Below are positions 63,562 through 64,000 of a stretch of DNA of 64,000 bases, in pieces. Numbering within the stretch: position 1 is the first letter of the stretch; each line of letters opens with the position of its first letter. The DNA is from Acidovorax sp. Leaf191 (GTDB lineage Bacteria; Pseudomonadota; Gammaproteobacteria; Burkholderiales; Burkholderiaceae_C). Made by a program: the position numbers and the translations under genes. The notes under the pieces are model-generated. The model was not told where the DNA came from, searched no databases, and worked only from the letters and a program-made list of their open reading frames with translations. Location of the stretch: assembly GCF_001424425.1 (NCBI RefSeq), contig NZ_LMPT01000019.1:1135206-1199205 (forward strand). The letters are read 5' to 3'.

Positions 63562-64000
63562 ATGAACACCTCTGCCCATGAAGCGGGGCCGTCCGCCTCA
63601 CTATCTATCGCACTCCTGAATCTTCCGATACTTGGCATGACCTGCGGCTCTTGCGTTGGACGGGTTGAAAAGGCCCTCAAAGCCGTCCCTGGGGTCCGTG
63701 AGGTGACCGTGAATATTGCTACTGAGCGCGCCTCCGTGGTTGCCGCCTCCACGGTGCCGGTCCCGGCCTTGGCTGCGGCTGTCGAAAAGGCTGGATACGC
63801 AATAGCGGAAGAGTCCGTGGAGCTTTTGATCGGTGGGATGACCTGCGCGTCGTGCGTGGGACGTGTCGAAAAAGCGCTGAAGGGTGTACCAGGCGTCAAG
63901 CATGCGGAAGTCAATCTAGCCACGGAGCGTGCGCAGGTTCGTTTCGATGCAGGATTGCCTCCCGAACGCCTGGTAGCCGCCGTTGTAAAGGCGGGCTATG
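63562..64000 (+). CDS. copA: Second copper P1B-ATPase, N-terminal part only
   Basis: 146 codons are visible before the right edge. Two HMA domains are present, each with a Cu(I) site ([12 protein letters not shown] and [12 protein letters not shown]). The two domains share the run [10 protein letters not shown] and look like a recent internal duplication. The start at 63562 is set by GGAG seven bases upstream; an in-frame ATG at 63550 is also possible. This differs from the copA at 48664, which has YHS and HMBD domains instead. Confidence 0.9.
   Translation, partial: MNTSAHEAGPSASLSIALLNLPILGMTCGSCVGRVEKALKAVPGVREVTVNIATERASVVAASTVPVPALAAAVEKAGYAIAEESVELLIGGMTCASCVGRVEKALKGVPGVKHAEVNLATERAQVRFDAGLPPERLVAAVVKAGY

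Noticed and set aside
18772-64000. Second copy of the tRNA-Lys 3' end (att site)
   Set aside because: No copy was found by eye in the window, so no right attachment site is claimed.
1-64000. CRISPR array, rRNA genes or riboswitches
   Set aside because: No regularly spaced repeats, rRNA-like sequence or recognisable riboswitch core was seen.

Overview
The window looks like a GC-rich betaproteobacterial chromosome of the Comamonadaceae (Acidovorax-like). The evidence is the tolB-pal-cpoB-tcdA-tRNA-Lys block, the mltG-tmk-holB-PilZ-tatD cluster and the overall protein character; this is inference, since no rRNA is present. No CRISPR array, integrase, rRNA or plasmid origin was seen.

Positions 1-18770 read as core chromosome: a membrane PAS-GGDEF-EAL protein cut by the left edge, an Fe-dependent alcohol dehydrogenase, a secreted hydratase-like protein, an HSL-type esterase, a thioesterase-acetyltransferase fusion, ygfZ, the overlapping chain mltG-tmk-holB-PilZ, then tatD and an ankyrin protein, msbA, tolB-pal-cpoB, tcdA and a tRNA-Lys. 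Everything to the right of the tRNA-Lys is accessory in character, so the tRNA is the probable island boundary.

Positions 18800-24850 hold a frameshifted unknown gene, a secreted NUC-type nuclease, a yedK (SRAP) gene divergent from umuD-umuC with one LexA box between them, and an IS5-family element.

Positions 24900-64000 form a large composite metal-resistance region. It contains a small HMA protein with a Met/His-rich lipoprotein, an RsbQ-type hydrolase with a PAS-GGDEF protein, and cusCBA in which CusB carries a fused CusF domain. A lead/cadmium block follows (cadA, PAP2/pbrB-like, lspA/pbrC-like, TlpA-like protein, cadR/pbrR, and a sterol-desaturase-family gene with nadE), then an ScsB/DsbD-like reductase and a CDF transporter. 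A stretch of gene remnants (IS66, IS3, cusA tail, cusS) comes next, then a Crp/Fnr regulator, a Spy-like pseudogene, a copA-type ATPase with a DUF2933 protein, a Cys-rich copper-storage protein with a DUF305 protein, DUF4148 proteins and an orphan fliE. The right end has cusRS with a translationally coupled HhH/nuclease-like gene, a divergent periplasmic copper operon (TolC-like, multicopper oxidase, cupredoxin, CusF), and cueR, copZ and a second copA that runs off the edge.

The metal genes appear to be wired by three circuits. Four promoters with a 19-bp spacer and a copper-type dyad fit CueR. Two promoters with identical geometry and a CTCTA-N7-TAGAG dyad fit CadR/PbrR. One CopR/CusR-like box lies between cusRS and the periplasmic operon. 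Cytosolic copper would be exported by CopA, stored by Csp and carried by CopZ. Periplasmic copper would be oxidised by the multicopper oxidase and expelled by CusCBA.
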